DNA of 64,000 nt from Brumimicrobium mesophilum (GTDB taxonomy: Bacteria > Bacteroidota > Bacteroidia > Flavobacteriales_D > Crocinitomicaceae): positions 213,606 through 277,605 of the forward strand of contig NZ_PVSS01000005.1 of NCBI RefSeq assembly GCF_003025005.1. The letters are read 5' to 3'. The position numbers and the translations under genes were made by a program. This document shows, one piece after another, positions 1 to 9,000 of this stretch. Numbering within the stretch: the first letter of the stretch is position 1; every line of letters starts with the position of its first letter. Below the pieces are notes generated by a model, which did not search any database, had not been told where the DNA came from, and saw only the letters and a program-made list of their open reading frames with translations.

Positions 1-1437
1 CTTTCCTTTTCTATCCATGAATTCATAAAACCTTTCTACAGGGATCATTTTTACCCTTGGCGACTTCAATAAATACTTTCGAACAGATCTATAATCGTCA
101 TTTATTTCTTCAAGCATTTGATTGAGATAAACAGAATATTGTCGAGGGTCTACAATACTATTTGAACCGATATACCAATAATGTCTGTCGTCTTTTTTTG
201 CGGGCAAAACACAATATTCTTCCGCTGTAATACCGAATCTTTCATTCGTCTTCTGAACTGCTTTATTCATATTTTCCAAAGAAAGATGTTCACCAACAAC
301 ATTTAAAGTATGTTTTACACGACCAACTATTTTGATTTCCAAATTTTCAAGATCGGTGAATTTGATGACATCCCCCATAAAATACCTCCAGAGTCCGGAT
401 GATGTCGTGATCACCAAACCATAATTTGCATTTTCCTTTAATTCATTTAAGACATAAGTCGGAAATTGACTTAAATCACCATCAGTTCTCAAAAGATCAA
501 AATACTTTTCGTCAATAAATTCATAATACACTCCGTGATTTGTTAAAAGTGTCATACTATTATTATTCGGATTTTTTTGATATGCGAAGAATCCCTCACT
601 TGCTAAATATGTATTTTTAAAAAACACACTATTGGAACAAAGTGCTTTGATTTTATCTTCATAAGTTTCCAAAAATACTCCTCCGTGTAGAAAAATTCTA
701 AAATTAGGCCATATCTGGTGAATACTATCCACTTTATAAGTTTTTACAATCCTTTCTAAAAGAATTAACACCCAAGAAGGTGCGCCTGCAATAACTCCAA
801 TATCCCATTTTTTAGCATTTTTGACTATCTCATCCAATTTAGAATTCCAATCGGTCATTTGAGAAATTTTACTTCCGGGTTTAGAAAACAAACGATACAG
901 AAAACGCTTGTTCTTTTGTAAAATCCCGCTTAAATCTCCTTCAAAATAAGTGTTGATTTCTTTCAGTTTTGTAGAGCCCCCAACAGTTAAAACAGTGGAT
1001 TGATAAAAACTTGAAGGCAAGTTTAACTCATGCAATTGAAGTAATTGTTCTAAGGTCGTTTTTTGAAATTGTTTAATCATTTGATCAGACACAGGAATTC
1101 TTTTCGAAGAATCTGTTGTGGTTCCTGACGAAAGCGCAAAATGATTGATTTTGTTTGGCCAGGCAATATTTGTTCCGCCCTCCAACTGCTCAACTATATA
1201 TGGGTTGAAAAATGATTCATAGGTAAAAACTGGAACATTCTTTCGAAATGAATCACAAACATCTTCGTCTTGCAACAATCGGCTAAAGTCAAAATCGACA
1301 CCAAATTTGGTTCTCTTTGCTTTGCTTAAAAGATCAATCAAAACCATAGATTGTTCAGTGTTATTTGCTTTTCTTTTAACACCATAACTATAGCCAACTC
1401 GTGTTGTGTTCTTCAAAAATGTTCCTACAAATGCCAT
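1..1437 (-). CDS. GH3-family adenylate-forming protein (3' end outside window)
   Basis: The frame reads from an ATG at 1437 leftwards to the window edge without a stop, giving 479 residues, so the C-terminus is cut. The sequence matches the GH3 auxin-responsive-promoter family: an adenylate-type phosphate-binding loop (LSSGTTTDSSKRIP, about residue 120), the VITTSSGLWRY-like segment, and the late IVGRVKHTLNVVGEHLS segment typical of acyl-adenylate enzymes. Plant GH3 proteins conjugate acyl acids such as auxin or jasmonate to amino acids. Bacteroidota carry homologues of about 500 residues whose substrate is unknown. No signal peptide is seen, so it is probably cytoplasmic. It is transcribed away from the accessory region on its right. 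Family assignment is firm, substrate is not. Confidence 0.85.
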   Translation of the reverse strand, partial: MAFVGTFLKNTTRVGYSYGVKRKANNTEQSMVLIDLLSKAKRTKFGVDFDFSRLLQDEDVCDSFRKNVPVFTYESFFNPYIVEQLEGGTNIAWPNKINHFALSSGTTTDSSKRIPVSDQMIKQFQKTTLEQLLQLHELNLPSSFYQSTVLTVGGSTKLKEINTYFEGDLSGILQKNKRFLYRLFSKPGSKISQMTDWNSKLDEIVKNAKKWDIGVIAGAPSWVLILLERIVKTYKVDSIHQIWPNFRIFLHGGVFLETYEDKIKALCSNSVFFKNTYLASEGFFAYQKNPNNNSMTLLTNHGVYYEFIDEKYFDLLRTDGDLSQFPTYVLNELKENANYGLVITTSSGLWRYFMGDVIKFTDLENLEIKIVGRVKHTLNVVGEHLSLENMNKAVQKTNERFGITAEEYCVLPAKKDDRHYWYIGSNSIVDPRQYSVYLNQMLEEINDDYRSVRKYLLKSPRVKMIPVERFYEFMDRKGK

Positions 1438-1981
1438 ATAATTGCTTTAGAATACAATTATAATTGCATAAAACGAAAATTAGATTATTGTAAGATTATC
1501 GAATAATTAATGATGTTTTTTTTGTTAAAACAGATTTAATCTATCGATAAAAAACATCAAATCATGTTCAAATTAATAGGAGAAAATTGCTTTAACTCAT
1601 TTCGAAACTAATTGAAGATCTTAACCAAATGAAATCAATGCGGCTTCATTAGAAATAAAAAATGGAGAGCTAATGAATTATAATTTGCATATGTTGAGAC
1701 ATCGGTAAACAAAAGAAATTTCAAAAACCTGGAATGCAGAAGTTATTTGGAAATAAACTTGTAATAAACTTCACTCCTAACGTCATCATTACAAATCAAT
1801 TCCGCAAATATAAATTTGAGTGTGCAATTTTTCATAACGGGATCGGGCTACGAAACGTGCAGCTCACTATCCAAGTTATTCTTTCGAAGTTAAGAATAGA
1901 TTTTTAAACCAAAAACGATTTTCCGAAGCAAAATTCCACATGGTTTGTAGGACGTGTTATACACCTTATTTCAATCTTCGA
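1438..1981. other. Intergenic region, 544 bp, no gene recognised
   Basis: No convincing coding sequence is seen on either strand. An 11-bp inverted repeat, TGATGTTTTTT at 1511-1521 and AAAAAACATCA at 1549-1559, flanks a 27-bp spacer. It is AT-rich and could be chance or a weak structure. The part from about 1838 to 1965 is visibly richer in G+C than the rest and includes the string ACGTGTTATACACC. It lies just beyond the stop of the glycosylase-like gene and may be the outer edge of the accessory region. Confidence 0.5.
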
Positions 1982-2839
1982 TTACTTAATCAATTCTTTC
2001 CATCTGGAAGGGTGATAAGAATTAAGCAGTGTTACTTTTGGTTCTGCATTAAATTTGTCTAAAGTAGGCTGAATTACTTCTGATAAGGGAGTTGTGCTTT
2101 CTAAAGGATCGAGACAGTAATCCTTTTCATTCTTTATTTGAAAATCAACAATCCGTTCTCTTTTTTTTGAAGGGCCACCAATTGTGCAAGCGTTAATGAA
2201 GTAGAAACTTTCACAGTTCGAATCTTCAAGTTTCGATTGAATTTTCGACTCGAATAAAACTTTACCGCCCAAATCCCACAAAAGCCGAAATAAGACTGTT
2301 CTATATTCATCAGTTGTGTGTCCTAAAGATGTTTGGAAGGAAACTGCATTGAGGATATATATTTCGTAAGTCCCATTTGAAAAGCACTTTTTGTTAAGAT
2401 TAAACAAATCTAAAACGTCCAAAATAGATTTGTTGAAATTACCTCCCGCACTACCCGAAGATGTTCCATTCGCGGGTCTGATACCATTACCGGTCGAATC
2501 GTATTCATCCTTGTGCGGACTTTCCAATATGAAGAATATTTTCTTATTCTGTTTAGATTCTGGACTACTCTTAACCTTTGAAAATTTCGTACCGTCAAAA
2601 GTGACCAATAACCTTGGTTTTTTGTCGTCTGGACATCTCTTTGAACTGAACCTCTTAAAGGCTTTAAGTTTCTTTCGTTCTGCTAATTCCTTTGGTTCTT
2701 TTACTCCTTTTGTCTTATGAGATTTGTCTAGAGCAACTATCTCTTTTGAGAAGTTTTCTTTTTCGGCGCCCACAAAGGACGTTAAGAAACGGGATAAAAC
2801 CGATTCAATGTTTGTGCTTTCTATCGTATTCAAACTCAT
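1982..2839 (-). CDS. Uracil-DNA-glycosylase-superfamily-like protein
   Basis: A protein of about 285 residues if the ATG at 2839 (MSLNTIEST) is used. An upstream TTG at 2899 would add 20 residues but falls in a hairpin-rich spacer, so the ATG is preferred. The second half has features of the uracil-DNA glycosylase fold: a first strand ending KIFFILESPH, a central EIYILNAVSFQ strand, FINACTIGG, and a C-terminal LLNSYHPSRW whose HPS resembles the family's His-containing active-site motif. The first ~100 residues are Lys/Glu-rich and unrecognised. It is the downstream neighbour of the TrlF-type gene, 160 bp away and on the same strand, which suggests a role in the same accessory module. Catalysis on uracil is not shown. 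A nucleotide-binding or sensing role is equally possible. Confidence 0.5.
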   Translation of the reverse strand: MSLNTIESTNIESVLSRFLTSFVGAEKENFSKEIVALDKSHKTKGVKEPKELAERKKLKAFKRFSSKRCPDDKKPRLLVTFDGTKFSKVKSSPESKQNKKIFFILESPHKDEYDSTGNGIRPANGTSSGSAGGNFNKSILDVLDLFNLNKKCFSNGTYEIYILNAVSFQTSLGHTTDEYRTVLFRLLWDLGGKVLFESKIQSKLEDSNCESFYFINACTIGGPSKKRERIVDFQIKNEKDYCLDPLESTTPLSEVIQPTLDKFNAEPKVTLLNSYHPSRWKELIK

Positions 2840-2881
2840 CCTGTGTTTATCTTTGATGGCATACGTGTTTGTAAATGGTTT

Positions 2882-2966
2882 GTTGCGTGGTTTAAGCAAC
2901 TAATTTAGTAAATAATTACCGACCAAGAAAGTCCGCGAGGACTTTCGTAAGTAGGCTAGAACTAGC
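2882..2966. repeat. Cluster of three hairpins between two accessory genes
   Basis: Three short inverted repeats follow one another in the spacer. They are GTTGC (2882-2886) with GCAAC (2896-2900), GAAAGTCC (2927-2934) with GGACTTTC (2939-2946) around a GCGA loop, and GCTAG (2955-2959) with CTAGC (2962-2966). The middle one has a perfect 8-bp stem and a GNRA tetraloop. No T-run follows on either strand, so a simple terminator is unlikely. Such a foldable spacer recalls recombination sites of gene cassettes, but integron attC consensus boxes are not clearly present. Confidence 0.55.
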
Positions 2967-2983
2967 AATAAATTATATACGGT

Positions 2984-2997
2984 GTTGCCAGTAGTGC
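2984..2997. repeat. Left inverted repeat bounding the TrlF-type gene
   Basis: GTTGCCAGTAGTGC, three bases beyond the stop codon of the TrlF-type gene. It matches the reverse complement of GCATTACTGGCAAC at 5818-5831 in 13 of 14 positions. The two copies enclose exactly one gene, which suggests a mobile module boundary. Confidence 0.6.
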
Positions 2998-3000
2998 TTT

Positions 3001-5805
3001 TTAAAATCCGTATTTTTCTTTTCGTAAAATGAACGCTTTTTCACCACCTTCCATAATAGTTGTTATTTCATTTTTGATTTCGGCATTATCTATTGAACCT
3101 TCAAATTTGATTTCTCCTTGAGTTTGCTGACTGGATTCTTTATAATCGCAACAAACAACTAATTCGGCATCTCCATTTACTACAAGGTTAGCATTATGAC
3201 TAGTAAAAATTAATTGTCGCTTACTTTTAGCTTCCCAAATATTTTTAGTTATATCATTTATTGCTCTATTGTCAATATCATCTTCTGGTTGGTCTATAAG
3301 TAATGGAATTCCTTCTTGGTTAAGAAGAACAGATAATAATGCTGTTGCTTGTTGACCTGCTGAAGCCTCTGCAAAAGGAATTGTATCTTCCATTTCGTTT
3401 CCAGTTGAATAGAAGAAAGATGGCTCAAATTCTATTTCTTGTGTCATCATAGATAACCAATTTTCAGGCTTGAACAATTCTACTATTTTTTCTCGATTAC
3501 CATCATTAAGCCCAGCTTCTGTCAAAATTTTTGTCTCTGGCAATTGAATTGGTTTGTCTTCAGTAATTTTATATTCAGCGAGTAACCTTAACTCTTCTAA
3601 AAGTGATTTCCAAGTTTCTAATGGATTTTCACTTTGAGTTATTCGCTCACATATCGCATCTATTTTATCTCTATTTATTCGAGAGCCTGTAAAGGAATTT
3701 ACTAGTTGCTCTCTGATTACTTCTATGCTAATATTTTTAGTTACTTCTGCCTTAATGATACCATTTGATAGTTTGGTGAATTCTGTGGCTTGATTGTCTA
3801 ATAAATCTACCTTATTTCTATGAAATTCATACCAATTTTCTTTCTGTTCAGAGAAATTAGTTTCTGGATTTCCAAGTTCTTTAATTTTAGTCAATCTTTC
3901 ATTGACCGAATTAGTGATTTCACGAATTCGATTTTCAAGATTATTTATTTCTTTAATTGTGCTTTCGTTCGATGTAGCCTTTTCCTTTATCTGATTATAG
4001 CTAGCGTCATATGTCGTTTTAAGAGTTGTCCAATCCGAAACCAATTTGTTAAACTCAATTAATTTTTCATCTTTAAATTGTTCTAGTAATTCTGATAATT
4101 TAGACTTTATTGTGTCAAATTTCGCAATTTTCTCTTTTTCTATTTTGTCGATTAAATCTTTATTTTTAATAGCTGTTGCACTATCAAGTAAATTTGGATA
4201 ATCCTCTAATGACGATTGGATTTCTTCAAACTTATTCTTGAATAAATTAATTTCGTTTTTAGATTCTTGAATGTATGTTTTTTCGTTTTCGTAAAGCTGT
4301 TTCGTTTGTATTACTTTTTTATCCTCCTCACTAATCCCTTTTAAAGACTTCCTTAGGTTCTCAACTTGTTCAGTTATTGATTTTGATTGTAGATTTAATT
4401 CCACATTCTCGGTCTGAATCTCTTTTTTTCTAATTAAGTTATTGTAAGCTAATTTGATGTTTTTAGATACCTCTCGCAGATTAAAACGAATATCATTTAG
4501 TTCATTAGAAATCGGTTGTTGAATAAACCTTTTGAGTTCATCTGTTCTTACACCAACGCTACTCAATTGTTTTTGACTGTAAGCCTGAATTGGAATCAAT
4601 CTGCGAATTTCATCTTCTGATACCTTAGAGAATTCACTTGTACCCATTTTTAATTGAATCTCTTTAGTAACTGAATTTCTTTTTACGATGTGCTCAATAC
4701 CATTTATTATACAACTAATACGAACTTCTCCCGAAAATGGAATTAATGTTTTGTCTATTAAAACTTGTCTTCTTTTTAATATTTCCGACTGATTTTCTAA
4801 ATTTTGTGAACCAATAATTTGGTCACAAAGTCCCCAACGAATATATTCTAAAACTGTCGATTTTCCAGTTCCTCTACCACCAATGAAGGCATTGTATTGC
4901 TGATTTAATTCTAATTCTATTCTTCCTAAAAATTTTGAATTTGTTACGCTTATTTTATTAATGAATACTTGAGGAAGTTCAGGTTCATTAATAGACATTC
5001 TTGATTCTTTTGCAAGACTAGCTTGTCTTAAAGCTTCTGCTGTTGGTGTTGCCCATTTTACCCATGTAGTACTTGTTCCTAGGTCTTCAAAAGTTTCTTT
5101 TCTGTTATCAGATGTTTGAAATACAGCAACAGATTTAAAACCATAATTTCTATCCTTTCCATTGATTATATTTAAATAACCTTGGTCATTTTCTGGTATT
5201 GAACCATCCTTATATCCACTAACACAAGGCATTTTTTTATAATGTTCATAAAAATCACGTCTTAATAGACCTTTATGTCCTTTTGATATATGTGGTAGTA
5301 CAATGTACTTTCCTTTCAGTATGTCAATTGTATTAAGCTTTATGTGTAAATCAGGAATTCCATTTATAACATCTGATGGAATTGGAATTGTGGGTTGCGT
5401 TGAAGGTTCTTCGACTGGGCTTGGTTCTAGAGCAAGTTTAAATAAGATTCTAGTAAATTGGTCTTCTGGAAAATCTGCATCTAAAATTAAGAGTGCTTGA
5501 CAAGGTGGATTACTCAAAGTCAATTCTATTCCAGGAAAAACAACTAATTTCTTCGCTTCAGGAACAGGTGTTCCACTTGAATCAACTTCATTGTTCGAAG
5601 CATTTTTAATATATGTAAAAAAAGTTAAGTCGTGATGGTCTGTTATAGCAACTGCATTAACATTTTTATCTCGGCAAGCTAATACAAATCTTTCTGCATA
5701 TGCATTTCGGTCTTCATCAGAACTTGGTTTTACTCCAGACCAATTTATATCTCTTGGCGAGTGTACTTGAAAATCACAATTATAGAATTTAGTTCCTTTG
5801 TTCAT
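3001..5805 (-). CDS. TrlF-type protein: PHP domain fused to an SMC/ABC-like ATPase
   Basis: A 934-residue protein. Residues 1-260 form a PHP metal-phosphoesterase domain with His15 (FQVHSPRD), DHHD at 56-59, Glu94 (PGIELT) and His172 (PHISKG), all likely metal ligands. Residues 280-934 are an SMC/RecN-like ATPase: Walker A GGRGTGKST at 309-317, a long coiled-coil middle (about 430-720), then an EASAGQQATALL signature, Walker B LLIDQPEDD and the switch histidine in IFTSHNAN. This order matches the TrlF family of AAA-like ATPases, often found near defence genes. No signal peptide is present, so it is cytoplasmic. It is followed by the glycosylase-like gene and closely bracketed by inverted repeats, consistent with horizontal acquisition. 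Family membership is well supported. An anti-phage role and the substrate are inferred. Confidence 0.8.
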   Translation of the reverse strand: MNKGTKFYNCDFQVHSPRDINWSGVKPSSDEDRNAYAERFVLACRDKNVNAVAITDHHDLTFFTYIKNASNNEVDSSGTPVPEAKKLVVFPGIELTLSNPPCQALLILDADFPEDQFTRILFKLALEPSPVEEPSTQPTIPIPSDVINGIPDLHIKLNTIDILKGKYIVLPHISKGHKGLLRRDFYEHYKKMPCVSGYKDGSIPENDQGYLNIINGKDRNYGFKSVAVFQTSDNRKETFEDLGTSTTWVKWATPTAEALRQASLAKESRMSINEPELPQVFINKISVTNSKFLGRIELELNQQYNAFIGGRGTGKSTVLEYIRWGLCDQIIGSQNLENQSEILKRRQVLIDKTLIPFSGEVRISCIINGIEHIVKRNSVTKEIQLKMGTSEFSKVSEDEIRRLIPIQAYSQKQLSSVGVRTDELKRFIQQPISNELNDIRFNLREVSKNIKLAYNNLIRKKEIQTENVELNLQSKSITEQVENLRKSLKGISEEDKKVIQTKQLYENEKTYIQESKNEINLFKNKFEEIQSSLEDYPNLLDSATAIKNKDLIDKIEKEKIAKFDTIKSKLSELLEQFKDEKLIEFNKLVSDWTTLKTTYDASYNQIKEKATSNESTIKEINNLENRIREITNSVNERLTKIKELGNPETNFSEQKENWYEFHRNKVDLLDNQATEFTKLSNGIIKAEVTKNISIEVIREQLVNSFTGSRINRDKIDAICERITQSENPLETWKSLLEELRLLAEYKITEDKPIQLPETKILTEAGLNDGNREKIVELFKPENWLSMMTQEIEFEPSFFYSTGNEMEDTIPFAEASAGQQATALLSVLLNQEGIPLLIDQPEDDIDNRAINDITKNIWEAKSKRQLIFTSHNANLVVNGDAELVVCCDYKESSQQTQGEIKFEGSIDNAEIKNEITTIMEGGEKAFILRKEKYGF

Positions 5806-5817
5806 TGGTTAGTTTTT

Positions 5818-5831
5818 GCATTACTGGCAAC
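5818..5831. repeat. Right inverted repeat bounding the TrlF-type gene
   Basis: GCATTACTGGCAAC lies 12 bases upstream of the TrlF-type start codon and is the inverted partner of 2984-2997, with one mismatch in 14. The start codon sits so close that the repeat would overlap the core promoter or leader of the gene. Confidence 0.6.
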
Positions 5832-5833
5832 AA

Positions 5834-5860
5834 TTGGCTATACGCATTGCGCATAGCCAA
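5834..5860. repeat. 27-nt near-perfect palindrome upstream of the TrlF-type gene
   Basis: The arms TTGGCTAT and ATAGCCAA pair over 8 bp, followed by one mismatch, a 3-bp CGC/GCG stem and an ATT loop. It abuts the right inverted repeat of the TrlF module. It could be a folded recombination site or an operator. There is no T-run on either side, so it is not a typical terminator. Confidence 0.6.
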
Positions 5861-6027
5861 CATATATTCTTCACCCAAATTTAACATTTCAATTCAACTT
5901 TCGCAAGCTATAATGATTTTACCCTACTCCTTTATAAATTTCAACACTTTTACCTCACACCATCGCTCTAAAAGGAAAATTCGCAAACATCCGCCTGCTC
6001 CCCCACCCAACATTCTAAAAATAACCC

Positions 6028-6035
6028 TATTTTCG
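6028..6035 (+). promoter_or_regulatory. Putative promoter -7 element for the SF1 helicase gene
   Basis: TATTTTCG fits the Bacteroidota -7 consensus TAnnTTTG with one mismatch. It would start transcription a few bases before the ATG at 6045, giving an almost leaderless mRNA. No convincing -33 TTTG was found at the right distance. Confidence 0.35.
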
Positions 6036-6044
6036 CTTTAAGAA

Positions 6045-9000
6045 ATGACAGCAATACGAAAGCAAATAGAAGAATGGAGGGATGGTCTTTTGACACCTAA
6101 TAAAAACGACGTTTTGTTGAATCTTCTTCCTGATGTCAATGCTTTTGCCATTGATGAAGTTTATCAAGAAGAAAAGACTTTTAGCCTGGAAGAGAATCCG
6201 TTTCTAAGAAAAATCTATAAACAACATCAAACTTCGATAAAAGAAAGTGGCTCTCCAATTTTTGGAATTGCAAAAGGTAAAATTGCTTTTGAATTTGAAA
6301 GTCAGAATTATGAAATGCCGTTTTTACTTGCGGATGCATTCATTCAACGCAATAGATTTAATGGCAACTTTGAAATTAAACAAACCGAAGATTTTTATAT
6401 CAATCCTTTATTGCTCCACAATTTAGGAATTCAGGAATTACCAGATGAAATTGAAGCAGCCGCAAAAAAATTAGACGAACTAGGATTAAAATCGACTTTT
6501 GAAAATGGAATTTGGATTGCTAATTTTCATCCCCATCGTTTTGTTCTTCAGAAAGAATTTGATGCCATTTTAAACGCTCCTAAAATCAGTGAATCTCTAA
6601 AAAGTCTATTTGGTGAAAGCAGTGAAAATGTAGAATTGGCAATGGCAAACTACTGTTTATTCCCGTCTGATGTGACTCAACAAGCAGCAATTGAAAAAGT
6701 AAAAACCAACAATACGGTTATTCAAGGACCTCCTGGAACAGGAAAATCTCAAGTCATTACCAATTTGATTGGAAAATCTTTGGGTGAAAACAAAAGTACT
6801 TTGTTGGTTGCTGAGAAATCCGTAGCCTTACAGGTGATTTATGACAAGATGAAAGAAAAAAAACTTCATCATTATTCCATTTTTTATCACCACGAATTGA
6901 AAGCCAAGCAATTTGTTCGCTCTATTCAAAGTACTTGGAATTATATAGAAAGTTTGCAATCCAAACTAATTGTAGTTGGTGAACAATCTAATTTATTGGA
7001 AAAAGGTCTTGATTTAACTTTAGACCGATTACGTCAAAAAGATTTAATTGGAGGAATTTCTTTTAGTGCATTTAAATCGGAATATAATGCTCAAAACGTA
7101 TCGATTTACGTTTACAAAAAGCCAACTATTTCAACATGGAAAAAGGATAGAATTGTGCTTGGAAAATTAGAGAAAGATGGATTTCCTGTTTTTGGAAGTT
7201 GGTTAAACATCAATTTTTTGCAGATTTCATTTCCTGACATACAACAGGCCGTTAAAAGAACAATTCAGCAACTAAAATCAATAAAAAATAAAGAAATCTC
7301 GATTTCCGATATTGAGCATAAAATCAAATTAAACGGATTGGTTTCTTTGTTTTATCACAACGATCAGGTTTTACCTGTTTCGGTATTCGAAAGTGAAAGC
7401 AGACTCCAAAAACAGTTTCTAAAACTTTTCAATTCTTTCATAACATTAACTGAAAAAGAAACCGAGTTAAAAGCCGAAGAAGGTTTATGGGACAAAGCTT
7501 TTAGTTTAACAGAGCTGAATGAATATATTTTAGCATTGTCCAACACAAAAAAGTACAGTATTAAATCTTGGATGACGAGAAACAAGCTTTCTAAGTTCAC
7601 ACATTTGAACATGTTGGATACCAAAAAGGCTTTGGAAAACCTCGTAGAATTAAACTCCGTTAAACGAGACCTTATTTCAACAAAAGAAAAGCTACGGAAG
7701 CTAAAACTTCCTGATGAAATTGCTGTTTTAAATCATATTAATTATGCGATTAACAGAATCAATTCAGTCGATAAAAATGACTTTCAGAACCTTCTTGAAA
7801 TGTCAGAGAACGAAAGATTGATATTAAAAAATTCAGGTCAGGATTTAAGTGATATTCAATATTCATTGCGACATTATTTTTCACTAAATGATGGTCCAAT
7901 TCTAGATCAATTAGAGGCGATCGAAAGTGAAATTCCATTAATGATTGAAAACCTTTCAGAGCTAAAAGAGATTTCAATTGAAACTAAAAGTGTTTTACAA
8001 GAAACACAATCAATAGCAGAAGCTAATTCTGCCATTTACAATTCCCATTGGAAAGATTTTAAAGGTCAATTTCCAACATTAGCTGAAATTTCAGGTAAAG
8101 AAATAAAGCAAAAAATTGAGAATATTATTGAATCTTTCATTCAAGAATCAATAGATTTTGGGGAATCAATCACACAAGAAATCAAAAGGAAATTTGAGCA
8201 ATCCCATACCTTATTGCAAACTCCGGCTTCAAAATTATCAGATGAAGAAAAACAATTAAAAAAAGATTTACGAAAAGGGAAATCCATTTTGGTTAAAGCA
8301 TTTGATAAAAAACGCGTTTTCCCAAGTGTTAGAGAATTATTGAAAAGCGAAGCAAGACTTTGGATCCAGCTTTTACATCCTGTTTTCTTGTGTAGTCCAT
8401 ATAGCGTAGCCAAAAGTTTACCTATTGATTATCAATTTGATTTGGCCATTTTTGATGAAGCAAGTCAAATTCCTTTGAGTCATATTGTGGGAACAGTACA
8501 ACGCTCAAAACGAATTGTCATTTCGGGAGACCAGCAACAAATGGCACCACAGTTTTATTTTCAAAAGAAAGCGCTTCATCAATCTGACGCATTGCATCAT
8601 GCAAGCTTCTATTGGCAAAATGTGATTTTAACCCATCATTACCGATCTGTTCACCCCAATTTAATTGAATATAGCAATCAATATTTTTATGAAAATCAAT
8701 TAAAAACCTTTCCTACTCCATTTTCAAAAAAACCAATTGATTTAATTACCACAGATGGAATTTTCAACGAAAGAACGAATGAAAAAGAAGCGGAAATAGT
8801 TTCTAAAATCATTATTGATAAAATCAAAAATGAAGCATTTAATTTTGGACTGGTGGCTTTTAGTCAAACCCAATTGAAAGCTATTTTAGAAAAAATTCCA
8901 ACGAAATATTTAGAGCAATTGGAAAACAAAGATTCTATTTTTGTTCAATCGCTAGAAAATGTTCAGGGAGATCAATGCGAACATTTGATTATTAGTTTGG

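Noticed and set aside
1511..1559. Inverted repeat TGATGTTTTTT/AAAAAACATCA as terminator or mobile end
   Set aside because: It is AT-rich with a 27-bp spacer, far from any gene end. Chance is likely.
2391..2720. 109-codon plus-strand frame inside the glycosylase-like gene
   Set aside because: It lies antisense within a gene that shows recognisable fold motifs, and no independent signal supports it.
2882..3000. Integron attC site
   Set aside because: The fold is suggestive, but the conserved R box GTTRRRY/RYYYAAC pair could not be matched and no integrase gene is in the window. It was kept as unexplained hairpins.
5805..6041. 78-codon frame on the plus strand between the TrlF-type and helicase genes
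   Set aside because: It has no domain or signal peptide and runs through the inverted repeat, the palindrome and the helicase promoter. Its composition looks non-coding.
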